From an uncultured Dysosmobacter sp. (lineage in GTDB: Bacteria > Bacillota > Clostridia > Oscillospirales > Oscillospiraceae): DNA of 64,000 bases. Made by a program: the position numbers and the translations under genes. The notes under the pieces were generated by a model that was not told where the DNA came from, did not search any database, and saw only the letters and a list, made by a program, of their open reading frames with translations. Below, piece after piece: positions 8,069 through 15,971 of this stretch (position 1 is the first letter of the stretch; each line of letters starts with the position of its first letter). The stretch lies in assembly GCA_934590165.1 (NCBI GenBank), contig CAKTOO010000005.1:1-64000 (forward strand), written 5' to 3'.

Positions 8069-8763
8069 TGGTCCACCAGCGTCTGGAAAATGGCAGCACC
8101 GGCGGGATCGGAACGGAAGCAAAGCTCCGGGTGCCACTGGACCGCCAGCAAGAAGGGATGCTCCGGGCAGACGGCGGCCTCCACCAAGCCGTCGGGAGAC
8201 CAAGCCTCTGCCCGCAAAGACGGGGCCAGGCGGCAAACAGCCTGGTGGTGATAGCTGTTGACCCCCAGCTCCTCCCGGCCCAGCAGGCGGCGCAGGGCGC
8301 CGTCCTCCACCAGACGGACCGTGTGGCAGGTCCGGTCATAAGGGGGCTTCATGACATGGGGAACAGGGCTGGGATGCTCCGTGGGCAGGTCCTGGTACAG
8401 CGTGCCGCCCAACAGAACGTTTATCAGCTGGATACCGCGGCAGATGCCCAGCATGGGCTTGCCCTCCGTCATGGCCAGGCGGAACAGCCCCGCCTCCAGC
8501 GCGTCCCGCCGCGGGCAGAGGACACCGCACAGGGAAGAGGGAGTCTGTCCATATAAAGCCGGGTCCACATCGTGGCCGCCGGTAAACAGCAGCCCGTCAC
8601 AAAGATTGTACAGTTGGCAGATATCCGCCTCGTCCGCCTCCAGGGGAAATACCACCGGCAGGGCGCCGGCGGCCCGGAGACCGTCCAGATAGTCCGGCAG
8701 CATCCAGATGCTGTTCTTTTCGTCATCCCACAGGGGGACCACGCCAATCACGGGTTTTTTCAT
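8062..8763 (-). CDS. Gamma-glutamyl-gamma-aminobutyrate hydrolase family (class I glutamine amidotransferase-like)
   Basis: A 233-aa stand-alone class I amidotransferase-fold hydrolase of the PuuD type. The nucleophile elbow GICRGIQ places the catalytic Cys near residue 106, and VQWHPE supplies His and Glu near 210. 'FTGGHDVDPALYG' and 'VNSYHHQAV' are typical of the family. Known members hydrolyse gamma-glutamyl amides such as gamma-Glu-GABA. GGAGG precedes the ATG at 8763; the much longer reading frame upstream is not supported. It is transcribed away from the XRE/DUF3169 genes. Confidence 0.9.
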   Translation of the reverse strand: MKKPVIGVVPLWDDEKNSIWMLPDYLDGLRAAGALPVVFPLEADEADICQLYNLCDGLLFTGGHDVDPALYGQTPSSLCGVLCPRRDALEAGLFRLAMTEGKPMLGICRGIQLINVLLGGTLYQDLPTEHPSPVPHVMKPPYDRTCHTVRLVEDGALRRLLGREELGVNSYHHQAVCRLAPSLRAEAWSPDGLVEAAVCPEHPFLLAVQWHPELCFRSDPAGAAIFQTLVDHC

Positions 8764-8850
8764 ATGTCCTCCATCTCCGCCGGCGGCGGTACATAGACAA
8801 ACAGCGCACAGAGTATCCCCCTCTGCGCGCCGCTGCGTTTTCTTCAATTT

Positions 8851-8879
8851 AGTATAACGAAGAAGAGGCACACTGTCAA
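8851..8879 (-). promoter_or_regulatory. Sigma-A promoter of the amidotransferase-like gene
   Basis: Minus strand TTGACA (8879-8874), 17 nt, TATACT (8856-8851). The -35 element lies 24 bp from the divergent XRE promoter, so both could respond to the same repressor. Confidence 0.7.
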
Positions 8880-8902
8880 CGCGAAAAATTTGAAGTTTGG
8901 TA

Positions 8903-8931
8903 TTGACAAAGATACTTGTCAATGCTATTCT
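8903..8931 (+). promoter_or_regulatory. Sigma-A promoter of the XRE-DUF3169 operon
   Basis: TTGACA (8903-8908), 17 nt, TATTCT (8926-8931). The -35 element is part of an inverted repeat (TTGACAA-6-TTGTCAA), so repressor binding would block it. Confidence 0.75.
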
Positions 8932-8975
8932 CTGCGTGACAAGAAAAGTTGTCAATTTGACAGAAAAAATTGTCA
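8903..8975. promoter_or_regulatory. Three tandem TGACA-n-TGTCA palindromes (candidate XRE operators)
   Basis: Three inverted repeats lie between the promoter and the start codon: TTGACAA-6-TTGTCAA at 8903-8922, TGACAA-6-TTGTCA at 8937-8954, and TTGACA-7-TTGTCA at 8957-8975. The first covers the -35 element and the others the initial transcribed region. They most likely bind the adjacent XRE regulator as an autoregulatory operator. Confidence 0.65.
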
Positions 8976-8991
8976 TGAAAGGAGTGGTAAC

Positions 8992-9210
8992 ATGCCGCTT
9001 TACAACCGGCTGAAGGAGTACCGGGCGAGGCTGGGCGTGAACCAGCAGGAGATGGGCGCCTTGGCGGGGGTGTCCCGCCAGACCATCAGCCAGATCGAGC
9101 GGGGAGACTATTCCCCGTCGGTGACGCTGGCACTGAAGCTGGCAAAGATCTGCCAGGTGTCCGTGGAGGATATTTTTTCCTATGAGGAGGACGGAAACAA
9201 TGGAGAATAA
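8992..9210 (+). CDS. XRE family transcriptional regulator (72 aa)
   Basis: A small Cro/C1-type helix-turn-helix protein. The HTH is 'NQQEMGALAGVSRQTISQIERGDYSPSVTLALKLAKI' (about residues 18-54), followed by 'VSVEDIFSYEED', typical of short regulators paired with DUF3169 membrane proteins. The start at 8992 follows AAAGGAGTGG; a longer frame from 8890 would run through the operator. It overlaps the next gene by 11 nt, pointing to translational coupling. It is probably an autorepressor acting on the palindromes just upstream. Confidence 0.9.
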   Translation: MPLYNRLKEYRARLGVNQQEMGALAGVSRQTISQIERGDYSPSVTLALKLAKICQVSVEDIFSYEEDGNNGE

Positions 9211-9961
9211 TACAGTAAAAAGAGACAATCGAAAGGCACTGCAGAAATTTTTTCTGATCCTGCTGGGCGCCGCCGTTTTCGGCGGCGTGGCAGGCTTTGC
9301 GGCTGGCTGGATGGGCCATGACAACTTGTCTGGAGTCGTGACCGCGGCTGTCACCGACTGGCTGACGGCAATGGCTCCCTGGGTCATGATTGTGACCAGC
9401 ACAGTGTCTCTGGGCATGATCCTCTGGCTGTACCGCTCCGCGAAAAAACTGTACGCCGGCTGGGATGGCGAGGAGGAAGCGGCCATGGAACAGGCGGAGG
9501 AGAAGCTGAGCTGGGCGCTGATGGTCACCACTGTACAGGTGGTGCTGGATATGTTCTTCTTTGCCGCGGCGGCGGTGAGTGAGAACATGTCGGCCCTCAT
9601 CGGCATGGCGGTTTTTGTGCTCTCCATTGCGCTGTTGACGGTGTCCCAGCAGAAGATCGTGGACCAGATACGCCGTATGAACCCGGAAAAACAGGGCAGT
9701 GTCTACGATGTGCACTTCAATAAAAAGTGGCTGGCCAGCTGTGACGAAGCAGAGCAAAAGCAGATCGGCCAGGCGGCTTACAAGGCCTATCACACGGTGA
9801 ACGTCGCCTGCCCCTTCCTGTGGATGGCCCTGGTGCTGCTGAACTATGCCTTTGACTTCGGCCTGCTGATGCCGGCATTCACGGTATGCCTGCTGTGGCT
9901 GCTGCTGAATGTGGCATACAGCCTGGAGGCCATTCGCTTGAGCCGGAGAAGAGCGCAGTAA
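9200..9961 (+). CDS. DUF3169 family membrane protein
   Basis: A 253-aa membrane protein with about six hydrophobic helices (roughly residues 17-37, 52-72, 103-125, 130-150, 193-215, 220-240). It matches the pattern of DUF3169 proteins, which are regularly encoded next to a short XRE regulator. The motif 'QQKIVDQIRRMNPEKQGSVYD' in the middle loop is typical. The ATG at 9200 has GAGGAGG in the upstream gene's coding region. Function unknown; a membrane-stress or antimicrobial response role is only a guess from gene pairing. Confidence 0.82.
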   Translation: MENNTVKRDNRKALQKFFLILLGAAVFGGVAGFAAGWMGHDNLSGVVTAAVTDWLTAMAPWVMIVTSTVSLGMILWLYRSAKKLYAGWDGEEEAAMEQAEEKLSWALMVTTVQVVLDMFFFAAAAVSENMSALIGMAVFVLSIALLTVSQQKIVDQIRRMNPEKQGSVYDVHFNKKWLASCDEAEQKQIGQAAYKAYHTVNVACPFLWMALVLLNYAFDFGLLMPAFTVCLLWLLLNVAYSLEAIRLSRRRAQ

Positions 9962-9972
9962 ACGCATTCTTT

Positions 9973-10004
9973 AAAACGCCTCCGCTTGTCAGCGGGGGCG
10001 TTTT
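9973..10004 (+). terminator. Intrinsic terminator after DUF3169
   Basis: AAAACGCC-TCCGCT/AGCGGG-GGCGTTTT hairpin 12 bp after the DUF3169 stop codon, ending in TTTTGTG. Confidence 0.8.
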
Positions 10005-10049
10005 GTGCTATTCTAATGCTTATCTATTTATATGAAATGGGGTGAGCGC

Positions 10050-10862
10050 GTGGACCTTTCCCAAAAGAAGCTGTTTTTGCTGGACCTGGACGGCACCGTC
10101 TATTTGGAGGAAGCCCTGCTGCCGGGGGCGGCGGAGTTTTTGTCCTGGGCCCGGGAAAGGGGCTGCGCTGTTCGTTACCTGACCAACAATTCCTCCCGGG
10201 GCGTGGAGGCGGGGCTGGAAAAGATGCGCCGCCTGGGCATTCCGGCCCGGCGGGAGGAGTTTCTCACCGCCGTGGAGGCCACGGTCTATTATCTGCAAAC
10301 ACGGCGGAAGCCCTCGGATGTGTATTATGCCGTGGGCACGGATTCCTTTTGCCGCCAGCTGGCGGAGGAGGGCTTTCACCTGCGGCGGACGCCGGACGCG
10401 GATGTGACGGTGGTGCTGTGCGCCTTCGACACGGAGCTGACCTACCAAAAGGTGGAGGATGCCTGCCGCCTGCTGGCCCGGGGAGCGGACTTTCTGGCCA
10501 CGAACCCGGACCTGGCCTGCCCCACCCTGTTTGGATTTATCCCCGACTGCGGTTCTATCTGCCAGCTGCTGGTGAACGCCTGCGGCCGCAGGCCGGTGTA
10601 TATCGGAAAGCCGGACCCCACCATGATCCGTCTGGCCTGGGAGCAGACGGGATACGGCCCCGCCGAGACGCTGATGGTAGGAGACCGGCTGTACACGGAC
10701 ATTGCCTGCGGGGTGAATGCAGGGACGGACACGGTGCTGGTCCTGACCGGCGAGGCCACGGCGGCGGATGCCGCCGTATCGGACACGCCGCCCACCCTTA
10801 TCTGCCGGGACATGGCGGAATTGCTGGAGTGCCTGAAGAAGGCCCGGCGGGAGGGCTGCTGA
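10050..10862 (+). CDS. HAD-IIA family phosphatase (NagD/p-nitrophenyl-phosphatase type)
   Basis: A 270-aa haloacid-dehalogenase hydrolase of subclass IIA. Motif I is LLDLDGTVY near the N-terminus, motif II TNNSSR, motif III the conserved K in 'YIGKPDP', motif IV 'MVGDRLYTDIACGVNAG'. The substrate is unknown; relatives dephosphorylate nucleotide or sugar phosphates. GTG at 10050 with GGGGTGAG upstream is preferred; the in-frame ATG at 10032 has no ribosome binding site. It is followed 44 bp later by an unknown membrane protein in the same direction. Confidence 0.88.
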   Translation: MDLSQKKLFLLDLDGTVYLEEALLPGAAEFLSWARERGCAVRYLTNNSSRGVEAGLEKMRRLGIPARREEFLTAVEATVYYLQTRRKPSDVYYAVGTDSFCRQLAEEGFHLRRTPDADVTVVLCAFDTELTYQKVEDACRLLARGADFLATNPDLACPTLFGFIPDCGSICQLLVNACGRRPVYIGKPDPTMIRLAWEQTGYGPAETLMVGDRLYTDIACGVNAGTDTVLVLTGEATAADAAVSDTPPTLICRDMAELLECLKKARREGC

Positions 10863-10906
10863 CGGCCGAGATCGGAACCGTTTGACCCAAATGAGGAGGG
10901 ATACTG

Positions 10907-11815
10907 ATGAAACGACTCACCCGGGTGGAAAAAAAGCAAGCCAAAAAAAGAGAGAAAAAGCATATGCGCCAGGCCTTGAGTCAGGAGCTGCGGGAGCACA
11001 GAAGCTCCTTCATCGTCTTTTACACCCTGCGCCTTTTGGTGCTGGTGGTGCTGGTGCGCCAGCTGTTCCTGCACAACTATGAAGGTGCGTTCTTCTGCAT
11101 TTTGACCATTTTACTTCTGTATGTGCCCAGCTGGATCCAGGTAAAGCTGCACATCGAGCTGCCGCCGGCTCTGGAGATCACCATTTTGTGCTTCATCTTT
11201 GCGGCGGAGATCTTGGGCGAAGTCAACGCGTTTTACGTCAATGTCCCCAACTGGGATACCATGCTCCACACATTGAACGGATTCCTGGCCGCCGCCGTGG
11301 GCTTTTCCATGGTGTTGCTGCTGAACGACAATGAGCGGCTGACCTTCGACCTGTCGCCCTTCTTCCTGGCGCTGGTGGCCTTTTGCTTTTCCATGACCAT
11401 CGGCGTACTGTGGGAATTTTTTGAGTTCGGCATGGATTATTTTTTCCATACGGACATGCAGAAAGATACGGTGGTGAACGCCATCTACACCGTGGCCCTG
11501 GACCCCACCCGGACCAATAAGGTAGTGGCGGTGAAGGGCATTCAGGATGTGGTCATCAACGGCGAAAGTCTGGGCCTGGGCGGTTATCTGGACATTGGCA
11601 TCATTGACACCATGAAGGACCTGTTCGTGAACTTTATTGGTGCGGTGGTGTTTTCCGTCACTGGCTTTTTCTACGCCCGCAGCAAGGGCGAGAGGCGGAC
11701 ACCGGCACAGAACTTCGTCCCCAGCAAGAAAACGGAGGAGACGGACTATCTGAGGCAGGCACGGGAAAGGAGCCAAGCGCTTTCTCAGCAGGAGGCGGAG
11801 CCCGAAGAAAAGTAA
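10907..11815 (+). CDS. Membrane protein of unknown function (YjdF/DUF2238-like pattern)
   Basis: A 302-aa protein with a very basic N-terminus (KKQAKKREKK) and about six membrane segments between residues 35 and 180 and near 245. The sequences 'NWDTMLHTLNGFLAA' and 'GVLWEFFEFGMD' recall the WD-LH-G and E-EF motifs of the YjdF/DUF2238 family, but this was judged by eye. An extracytoplasmic stretch (about 185-240) separates the last helices, and the C-terminus is charged. GGAGGG precedes the ATG. Function not known. Confidence 0.75.
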   Translation: MKRLTRVEKKQAKKREKKHMRQALSQELREHRSSFIVFYTLRLLVLVVLVRQLFLHNYEGAFFCILTILLLYVPSWIQVKLHIELPPALEITILCFIFAAEILGEVNAFYVNVPNWDTMLHTLNGFLAAAVGFSMVLLLNDNERLTFDLSPFFLALVAFCFSMTIGVLWEFFEFGMDYFFHTDMQKDTVVNAIYTVALDPTRTNKVVAVKGIQDVVINGESLGLGGYLDIGIIDTMKDLFVNFIGAVVFSVTGFFYARSKGERRTPAQNFVPSKKTEETDYLRQARERSQALSQQEAEPEEK

Positions 11816-11820
11816 AAATC

Positions 11821-11860
11821 AGCGGGTCTGACAGGCGCCACACCTGTCAGACCCGCTTTT
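11821..11860 (+). terminator. Intrinsic terminator
   Basis: AGCGGGTCTGACAGG/CCTGTCAGACCCGCT inverted repeat with 15-bp arms ending in TTTT, right after the membrane protein stop codon. Confidence 0.85.
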
Positions 11861-11861
11861 G

Positions 11862-12034
11862 CCTGAAAGGCACCTTGGAGCAAAAGAAAAGCTGCTCTGG
11901 GGTGCTTTCGCGCGGTGGATATATGGTTTCCATCGTCCTTCATCCATCATCCGGCCGCGAACCCAGTGAAACGGATGGCGGCCGAAAGCGAGGAGCATCA
12001 GAATGGGCGCGGGATGGGTTTTTGATGCGGAGCA
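11862..12034. other. Unassigned spacer
   Basis: About 170 bp between the terminator of the membrane protein gene and that of tRNA-Arg. No gene, promoter or convincing RNA structure was recognised; open frames here have no ribosome binding site or recognisable product. Confidence 0.5.
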
Positions 12035-12074
12035 TAAAAAACTCGTCGCAAGCGTCACATCGCTTACGACGAGT
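12035..12074 (-). terminator. Intrinsic terminator of tRNA-Arg
   Basis: ACTCGTCG and CGACGAGT arms with inner AAGCG/CGCTT pairing, followed on the minus strand by TTTTTT. It immediately follows the tRNA 3' end. Confidence 0.85.
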
Positions 12075-12151
12075 TGGCGTCCCCGGCGCGATTCGAACGC
12101 GCGGCCTTCCGCTTAGGAGGCGGATGCTCTATCCTGCTGAGCTACGGAGAC
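12075..12151 (-). tRNA. tRNA-Arg (anticodon CCT)
   Basis: A complete cloverleaf on the minus strand: acceptor GTCTCCG/CGGGGAC, D-arm GCTCAGCAGGATAGAGC, anticodon stem TCCGC/GCGGA with loop CTCCTAA (anticodon CCT), T-arm with TTCGAAT, and an encoded CCA end (TGG at 12075-12077). Confidence 0.95.
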
Positions 12152-12171
12152 AGGGTGGACCGGCAGGGTCC

Positions 12172-12200
12172 ATTGTACCTGTTTCCGACCCGCGTGTCAA
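12172..12200 (-). promoter_or_regulatory. Sigma-A promoter of tRNA-Arg
   Basis: Minus strand TTGACA (12200-12195), 17 nt, TACAAT (12177-12172), about 20 bp before the tRNA 5' end. The tRNA is therefore independent of the upstream serA gene. Confidence 0.8.
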
Positions 12201-12237
12201 TCCACAAAAGCAGGAAAGTGCTGCCGCTTCCGCGCTC

Positions 12238-13404
12238 TTACTCGATGACCCGGACCCGGATGACGTTGGGCAGATGGGTCACGTCGTTGATGACGGCCTG
12301 GCCCACCTTAGCCCCCAGGTCCACCAGAGTATAGGCGTAATCGCCCTTGGATTTGTTGCTGAGGTTTTCCACGTTGACGCCGTCAGTGGCCAGCAGGGTG
12401 GTGATGTTGGCCAGCATGGCGGGAATGTTTTTGTGAATGATGCACATCCTCATAACGCCGCTGCGCTCCAGCGTCACGTTGGGCAGGTTCACGGAGTTGC
12501 GGATGTTGCCATTTTCCAGGTAGTCCCGCAGCTGGTCCACCGCCATGACGGCACAATTTTGCTCGCTCTCCGGTGTGGAGGCGCCCAGGTGGGGCATGGC
12601 GATCACATGAGGAGCCTGGACGATGCGGTTGTTGGGGAAGTCCGTCACGTAGGTGGCCACCTTGCCGGTGTCCAGAGCCGCCAGCATGGCGTCGTCATCC
12701 ACGATCTCACCTCGGGCCAGGTTGATGAAGCGGACGCCCCGCTTCATGCTGGCGATGGCCTTTTCGTCGATCATCTTCTCTGTTTTAGGAGTGAAGTGGA
12801 TGTGGATGGTGATATAGTCCGCTCGCTTATAAAGCTCATTGATGTCCTGTACCACGTGGATATGGCGGTCCAGCCGCAGGGCGGAGTCCACGGACAGGAA
12901 GGGGTCGTAGCCGTACACGTCCATGCCCAGGTCCAGGGCCAGATTGGCTACCAGGGAACCAATGGCGCCCAGGCCGATGACGCCCAGTGTCTTTTTGTAG
13001 ATCTCCGGGCCGAGGAAGGCGGATTTACCCTTTTCCACCACCGCGGTCACATCCACACCGCTGGCCACCTGCTGGCGGACCCACTGGATGGCGCCGTCCA
13101 CATCCCGGGAGCCGATGAGCATGGCGCATACCACCAGCTCCTTGACGGCGTTGGCGTTGGCGCCGGGGGTGTTGAACACGGCGATGCCCGCCTGGGAACA
13201 GCGGTCCAGAGGAATATTGTTGACGCCGACACCTGCCCGGGAGATGCCCAGCAGGTTGGCGGAAAATTCGTAGTCCTGGAGCTTGGCGGAGCGGACGAGG
13301 ATTCCATCCTCCGAACTCTCGTTCTCGCCGACGGAGTACAGCGCCGGATCAAAGCGGTTCAGGCCTACGGGAGAAATTTTATTGAATGTTTTAATGCGAT
13401 ACAT
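12238..13404 (-). CDS. serA: D-3-phosphoglycerate dehydrogenase
   Basis: Oxidises 3-phosphoglycerate to 3-phosphohydroxypyruvate, the first step of serine synthesis. The 388-aa protein has the D-2-hydroxyacid dehydrogenase fold: NAD-binding GLGAIGSLVA (about residues 145-154), the Arg of 'NLARGEIVDD' and the catalytic His of 'PHLGAST'. A single ACT domain ends the protein ('MCIIHKNIPAMLANITTLLATDGVNV'), suggesting control by an amino acid such as serine. The ATG at 13404 follows AGGAGG; the extra 12 residues of a longer frame are not used. The partner serC/serB genes are not in the window. Confidence 0.9.
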   Translation of the reverse strand: MYRIKTFNKISPVGLNRFDPALYSVGENESSEDGILVRSAKLQDYEFSANLLGISRAGVGVNNIPLDRCSQAGIAVFNTPGANANAVKELVVCAMLIGSRDVDGAIQWVRQQVASGVDVTAVVEKGKSAFLGPEIYKKTLGVIGLGAIGSLVANLALDLGMDVYGYDPFLSVDSALRLDRHIHVVQDINELYKRADYITIHIHFTPKTEKMIDEKAIASMKRGVRFINLARGEIVDDDAMLAALDTGKVATYVTDFPNNRIVQAPHVIAMPHLGASTPESEQNCAVMAVDQLRDYLENGNIRNSVNLPNVTLERSGVMRMCIIHKNIPAMLANITTLLATDGVNVENLSNKSKGDYAYTLVDLGAKVGQAVINDVTHLPNVIRVRVIE

Positions 13405-13422
13405 GGCGGGATAGCCTCCTGG

Positions 13423-13440
13423 GTGGTCCCAACGGACCAC
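13423..13440 (-). promoter_or_regulatory. Hairpin just upstream of the serA ribosome binding site
   Basis: GTGGTCC/GGACCAC stem with a 4-nt loop within the roughly 83-nt serA leader, directly before AGGAGG. It could affect translation; it does not carry the conserved T-box sequence. Low certainty. Confidence 0.3.
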
Positions 13441-13493
13441 GGTACTTGCGGCGGAACGTGCGGCGCTGGCGTCGCTTCCGTCACAGCCCCTCT

Positions 13494-13523
13494 ATTATAT
13501 GTTTTCCGGCGGACAAATGTCAA
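13494..13523 (-). promoter_or_regulatory. Sigma-A promoter of serA
   Basis: Minus strand TTGACA (13523-13518), 18 nt, TATAAT (13499-13494). It gives a leader of about 83 nt before serA. Confidence 0.75.
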
Positions 13524-13649
13524 TGTACGGAGGACCGAAAAAACGACGCCGGCGCATGGGGATATTTGTTCAAAAAAGTCGATGGGGCGGGAATCGTTGT
13601 TTTGCCGGAGAAAAAGGAACAAAATATCGAAAAAATGTGGACTTTTATC

Positions 13650-13678
13650 TTGAAATTGAAAGGAAAGCGGACTATAAT
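13650..13678 (+). promoter_or_regulatory. Sigma-A promoter of typA
   Basis: TTGAAA (13650-13655), 17 nt, TATAAT (13673-13678), about 65 bp upstream of the typA start codon. Confidence 0.7.
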
Positions 13679-13745
13679 GACAAACTGTGTGTAAATATCA
13701 AGGTGCAGAGCCTTTTGAGATGAGAAAGAAAGGGACGTTCATTAT

Positions 13746-15569
13746 ATGCAGAACGAACATCTGAGAAATGTAGCCATTATCGCCCACGTCGACCACGGCA
13801 AGACCACCCTGGTGGACGAGATGCTCAAGCAGGGCGGCGTGTACCGTGAGAATCAGGAGACCGTGGAGCGCGTCATGGACTCCGGTGACCTGGAGCGGGA
13901 GCGCGGCATCACCATCCTGGCAAAAAACACCGCTATCCGTTACGGCGATACCAAGATCAATATCGTGGATACCCCGGGCCATGCTGACTTCGGCGGCGAG
14001 GTAGAGCGTATCCTGAAGATGGTCAACGGCGTCATTTTGCTGGTGGACGCCGCCGAGGGCCCCATGCCCCAGACCCGCTTCGTGTTGAGCAAGGCCCTGG
14101 AGCTGGGCCACCGGGTCATCGTGGTGGTCAACAAGATCGACCGCCCCGACCAGCGCATCCACGAGGTGGTGGACGAGGTGCTGGAGCTTTTGATGGACCT
14201 GGATGCCACCCCCGAGCAGCTGGATTCCCCCATGCTGTTCTGCTCCGGCCGTCAGGGAACCGCCTCTTATTCTCCCGAGGTGGCGGGCACGGACCTCAAG
14301 CCCCTGTTCGATACCATTCTGGAGTATATCCCCGCCCCCGAGGCGGACACCGACCAGCCCTTCCAGATGCTGGTGTCCTCCATCGACTACAACGAGTTCG
14401 TGGGCCGCATCGCCATCGGCCGCATCGAGCGGGGCACCCTGAAGCAGAACCAGGAGATCGCCGTGTGCAACTACCACGATCCCGAGGCCGTGCTCCGCAA
14501 GGCCAAGGCCACCGCCATCTATGAGTTTGAGGGTCTGGCCCGTAAGGCGGTCACTGAGTCCACCGCCGGCAACATCATCGCCATGAGCGGCATCCCCGAT
14601 ATTACCATCGGCGACACCATCTGCGCGCCTGACGCCGTGGAGGCTCTGCCCTTCGTGAAGATCAGCGCTCCCACGCTGGAGATGACCTTCTCCGTCAACG
14701 ACTCTCCCTTTGCTGGCCGGGAAGGCAAGTATGTCACCTCCCGCCAGCTGCGGGACCGGCTGTACCGCGAGACCTTGAAGGATGTGTCCCTGCGTGTCTC
14801 CGATACGGACAAGGAGACCGCTTTCAACGTGGCGGGCCGGGGCGAAATGTCCCTCAGCATCCTCATCGAGACCATGCGCCGGGAGGGCTATGAGTTCCAG
14901 GTGTCTCCCGCCCGTGTGCTGTACAAGGAGATCGACGGCCAGAAGTGCGAGCCTATCGAGCGCCTGGTGGTGGATGTGCCCGGTGACTGCGTGGGCGCCG
15001 TCATTGACAAGCTGGGCCAGCGGAAGGCCGACATGCTGGAGATGACCCCCGTGGGCGACCGCATGAAGATCGAGTTCCTCATCCCCGCCCGGGGCCTGTT
15101 CGGCTACCGCAACGACTTCCTCACCGACACCAAGGGCGAGGGCATTATGGCCTCCGTGTTTGATTCCTACGCCCCCTACAAGGGTGAGATCTCCCGCCGC
15201 GGCAACGGCTCCATGATCTCCTTTGAGACCGGCGAGTCCATCACTTACGGCCTGTTCAACGCCCAGGAGCGGGGGACGCTGTTCATCGGCGCCGGTGTTC
15301 CCGTGTACGGCGGCATGATCATCGGTGTCAGCCCCCGCAGCGAGGATATGACCGTCAACGTCTGCAAGAAAAAGCAGCTGACCAACACCCGCGCCTCCGG
15401 CTCCGACGACGCTCTGCGTCTGGTGCCCCCCAAGCAGATGAGCCTGGAGCAGTGCCTGGAGTTCCTGGCGGATGACGAGCTGTTGGAGGTCACGCCCAAG
15501 AGCCTGCGGATGCGCAAGGCCATTCTGGACCACGAAAAGCGCATGAAGGCCCTGCACGGCAAGAAATAA
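13746..15569 (+). CDS. typA: Ribosome-associated translational GTPase TypA/BipA
   Basis: A 607-aa EF-G-like GTPase that binds ribosomes and supports ribosome assembly and growth under stress such as cold. G-domain motifs are complete: AHVDHGKTTL (G1, about residues 12-21), ERERGITI (switch region), DTPGHADF (G3) and NKIDRP (G4). The C-terminal half includes the BipA-specific stretch 'DFLTDTKGEGIMASVF' and 'LTNTRASGSDDALRL'. The length is normal for the family. It is single-gene and divergent from serA. GAAAGGGA precedes the ATG. Confidence 0.97.
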   Translation: MQNEHLRNVAIIAHVDHGKTTLVDEMLKQGGVYRENQETVERVMDSGDLERERGITILAKNTAIRYGDTKINIVDTPGHADFGGEVERILKMVNGVILLVDAAEGPMPQTRFVLSKALELGHRVIVVVNKIDRPDQRIHEVVDEVLELLMDLDATPEQLDSPMLFCSGRQGTASYSPEVAGTDLKPLFDTILEYIPAPEADTDQPFQMLVSSIDYNEFVGRIAIGRIERGTLKQNQEIAVCNYHDPEAVLRKAKATAIYEFEGLARKAVTESTAGNIIAMSGIPDITIGDTICAPDAVEALPFVKISAPTLEMTFSVNDSPFAGREGKYVTSRQLRDRLYRETLKDVSLRVSDTDKETAFNVAGRGEMSLSILIETMRREGYEFQVSPARVLYKEIDGQKCEPIERLVVDVPGDCVGAVIDKLGQRKADMLEMTPVGDRMKIEFLIPARGLFGYRNDFLTDTKGEGIMASVFDSYAPYKGEISRRGNGSMISFETGESITYGLFNAQERGTLFIGAGVPVYGGMIIGVSPRSEDMTVNVCKKKQLTNTRASGSDDALRLVPPKQMSLEQCLEFLADDELLEVTPKSLRMRKAILDHEKRMKALHGKK

Positions 15570-15582
15570 AGGAATACTCTCG

Positions 15583-15613
15583 AAAGCCCTGGAAATTTTC
15601 CGGGGCTTTTCCC
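15583..15613 (+). terminator. Intrinsic terminator of typA
   Basis: AAAGCCCTGGAAA/TTTTCCGGGGCTTTT hairpin 14 bp after the stop codon. Confidence 0.8.
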
Positions 15614-15661
15614 TGCCTAGGGAACTTTTCCCTTTCCCTTGCCGTCTGCATAAGCAGATGC

Positions 15662-15934
15662 TACCCTCGGTGTACAAAGGGCAATACGCCTGCCAGCGGC
15701 AAAAATCAACGCTGGCGGCGTCATCGTCCTTGGTGGACGCCAGCCCACCCGCGTCCTCTTTCTTGCCAGCGCCGGTTTTCTCTCGCTGGCAGGTCCTTCG
15801 GAGTTTTTCAGGAGCAGATTTGGTGGCTGGCAAGGCTTTTGAGGCAGCCGGGCTGCCGCCCGGCGACGAAAATAACACAGTCAGCCGCCGAAGATGCCCT
15901 GAAAAACCGTGTTGCCCTTTGTATACCGAGGGTG
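15662..15934. mobile_element. MITE-like element, 273 bp, 24-bp terminal inverted repeats
   Basis: The gene-free stretch between typA and the next gene is bounded by inverted repeats 15662-15685 and 15911-15934 that match at 21 of 24 positions (core ACCCTCGGT.TACAAAGGGCAA). Inside are further hairpins: CCGCCAGCG-type pairs near 15690-15720 and 15775-15800, GGTGG..CCACC near 15733, and CCGGGC-TGCC-GCCCGG at 15848-15863. There is no transposase and no credible reading frame. No clear target duplication is seen; 'ATAAGC' occurs near both ends. Non-autonomous transposable element is the best reading; a structured RNA is the alternative. Confidence 0.65.
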
Positions 15935-15971
15935 TGATAAGCTCGTAGAAATGCGAAGAGGAGGAATTTTC

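Noticed and set aside
5028..8339. A 1103-codon open frame on the minus strand
   Set aside because: It lies opposite the aminopeptidase, carbonic-anhydrase and AI-2E genes and reads as low-complexity His/Gly/Gln-rich protein, an artefact of high third-position GC. Many other long antisense frames in the ribosomal cluster were rejected for the same reason.
11819..12058. A 79-codon minus-strand frame between the membrane protein gene and tRNA-Arg
   Set aside because: It crosses two terminators and has no ribosome binding site or recognisable motif.
13405..13500. Possible T-box or riboswitch in the serA leader
   Set aside because: The leader is only about 83 nt, with one 7-bp hairpin. The T-box consensus AGGGTGG-ACCG and a specifier stem are absent, so only a simple hairpin is recorded.
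15658..15948. A 96-codon frame inside the MITE-like element
   Set aside because: It has no ribosome binding site, includes both inverted-repeat ends and resembles no known protein.
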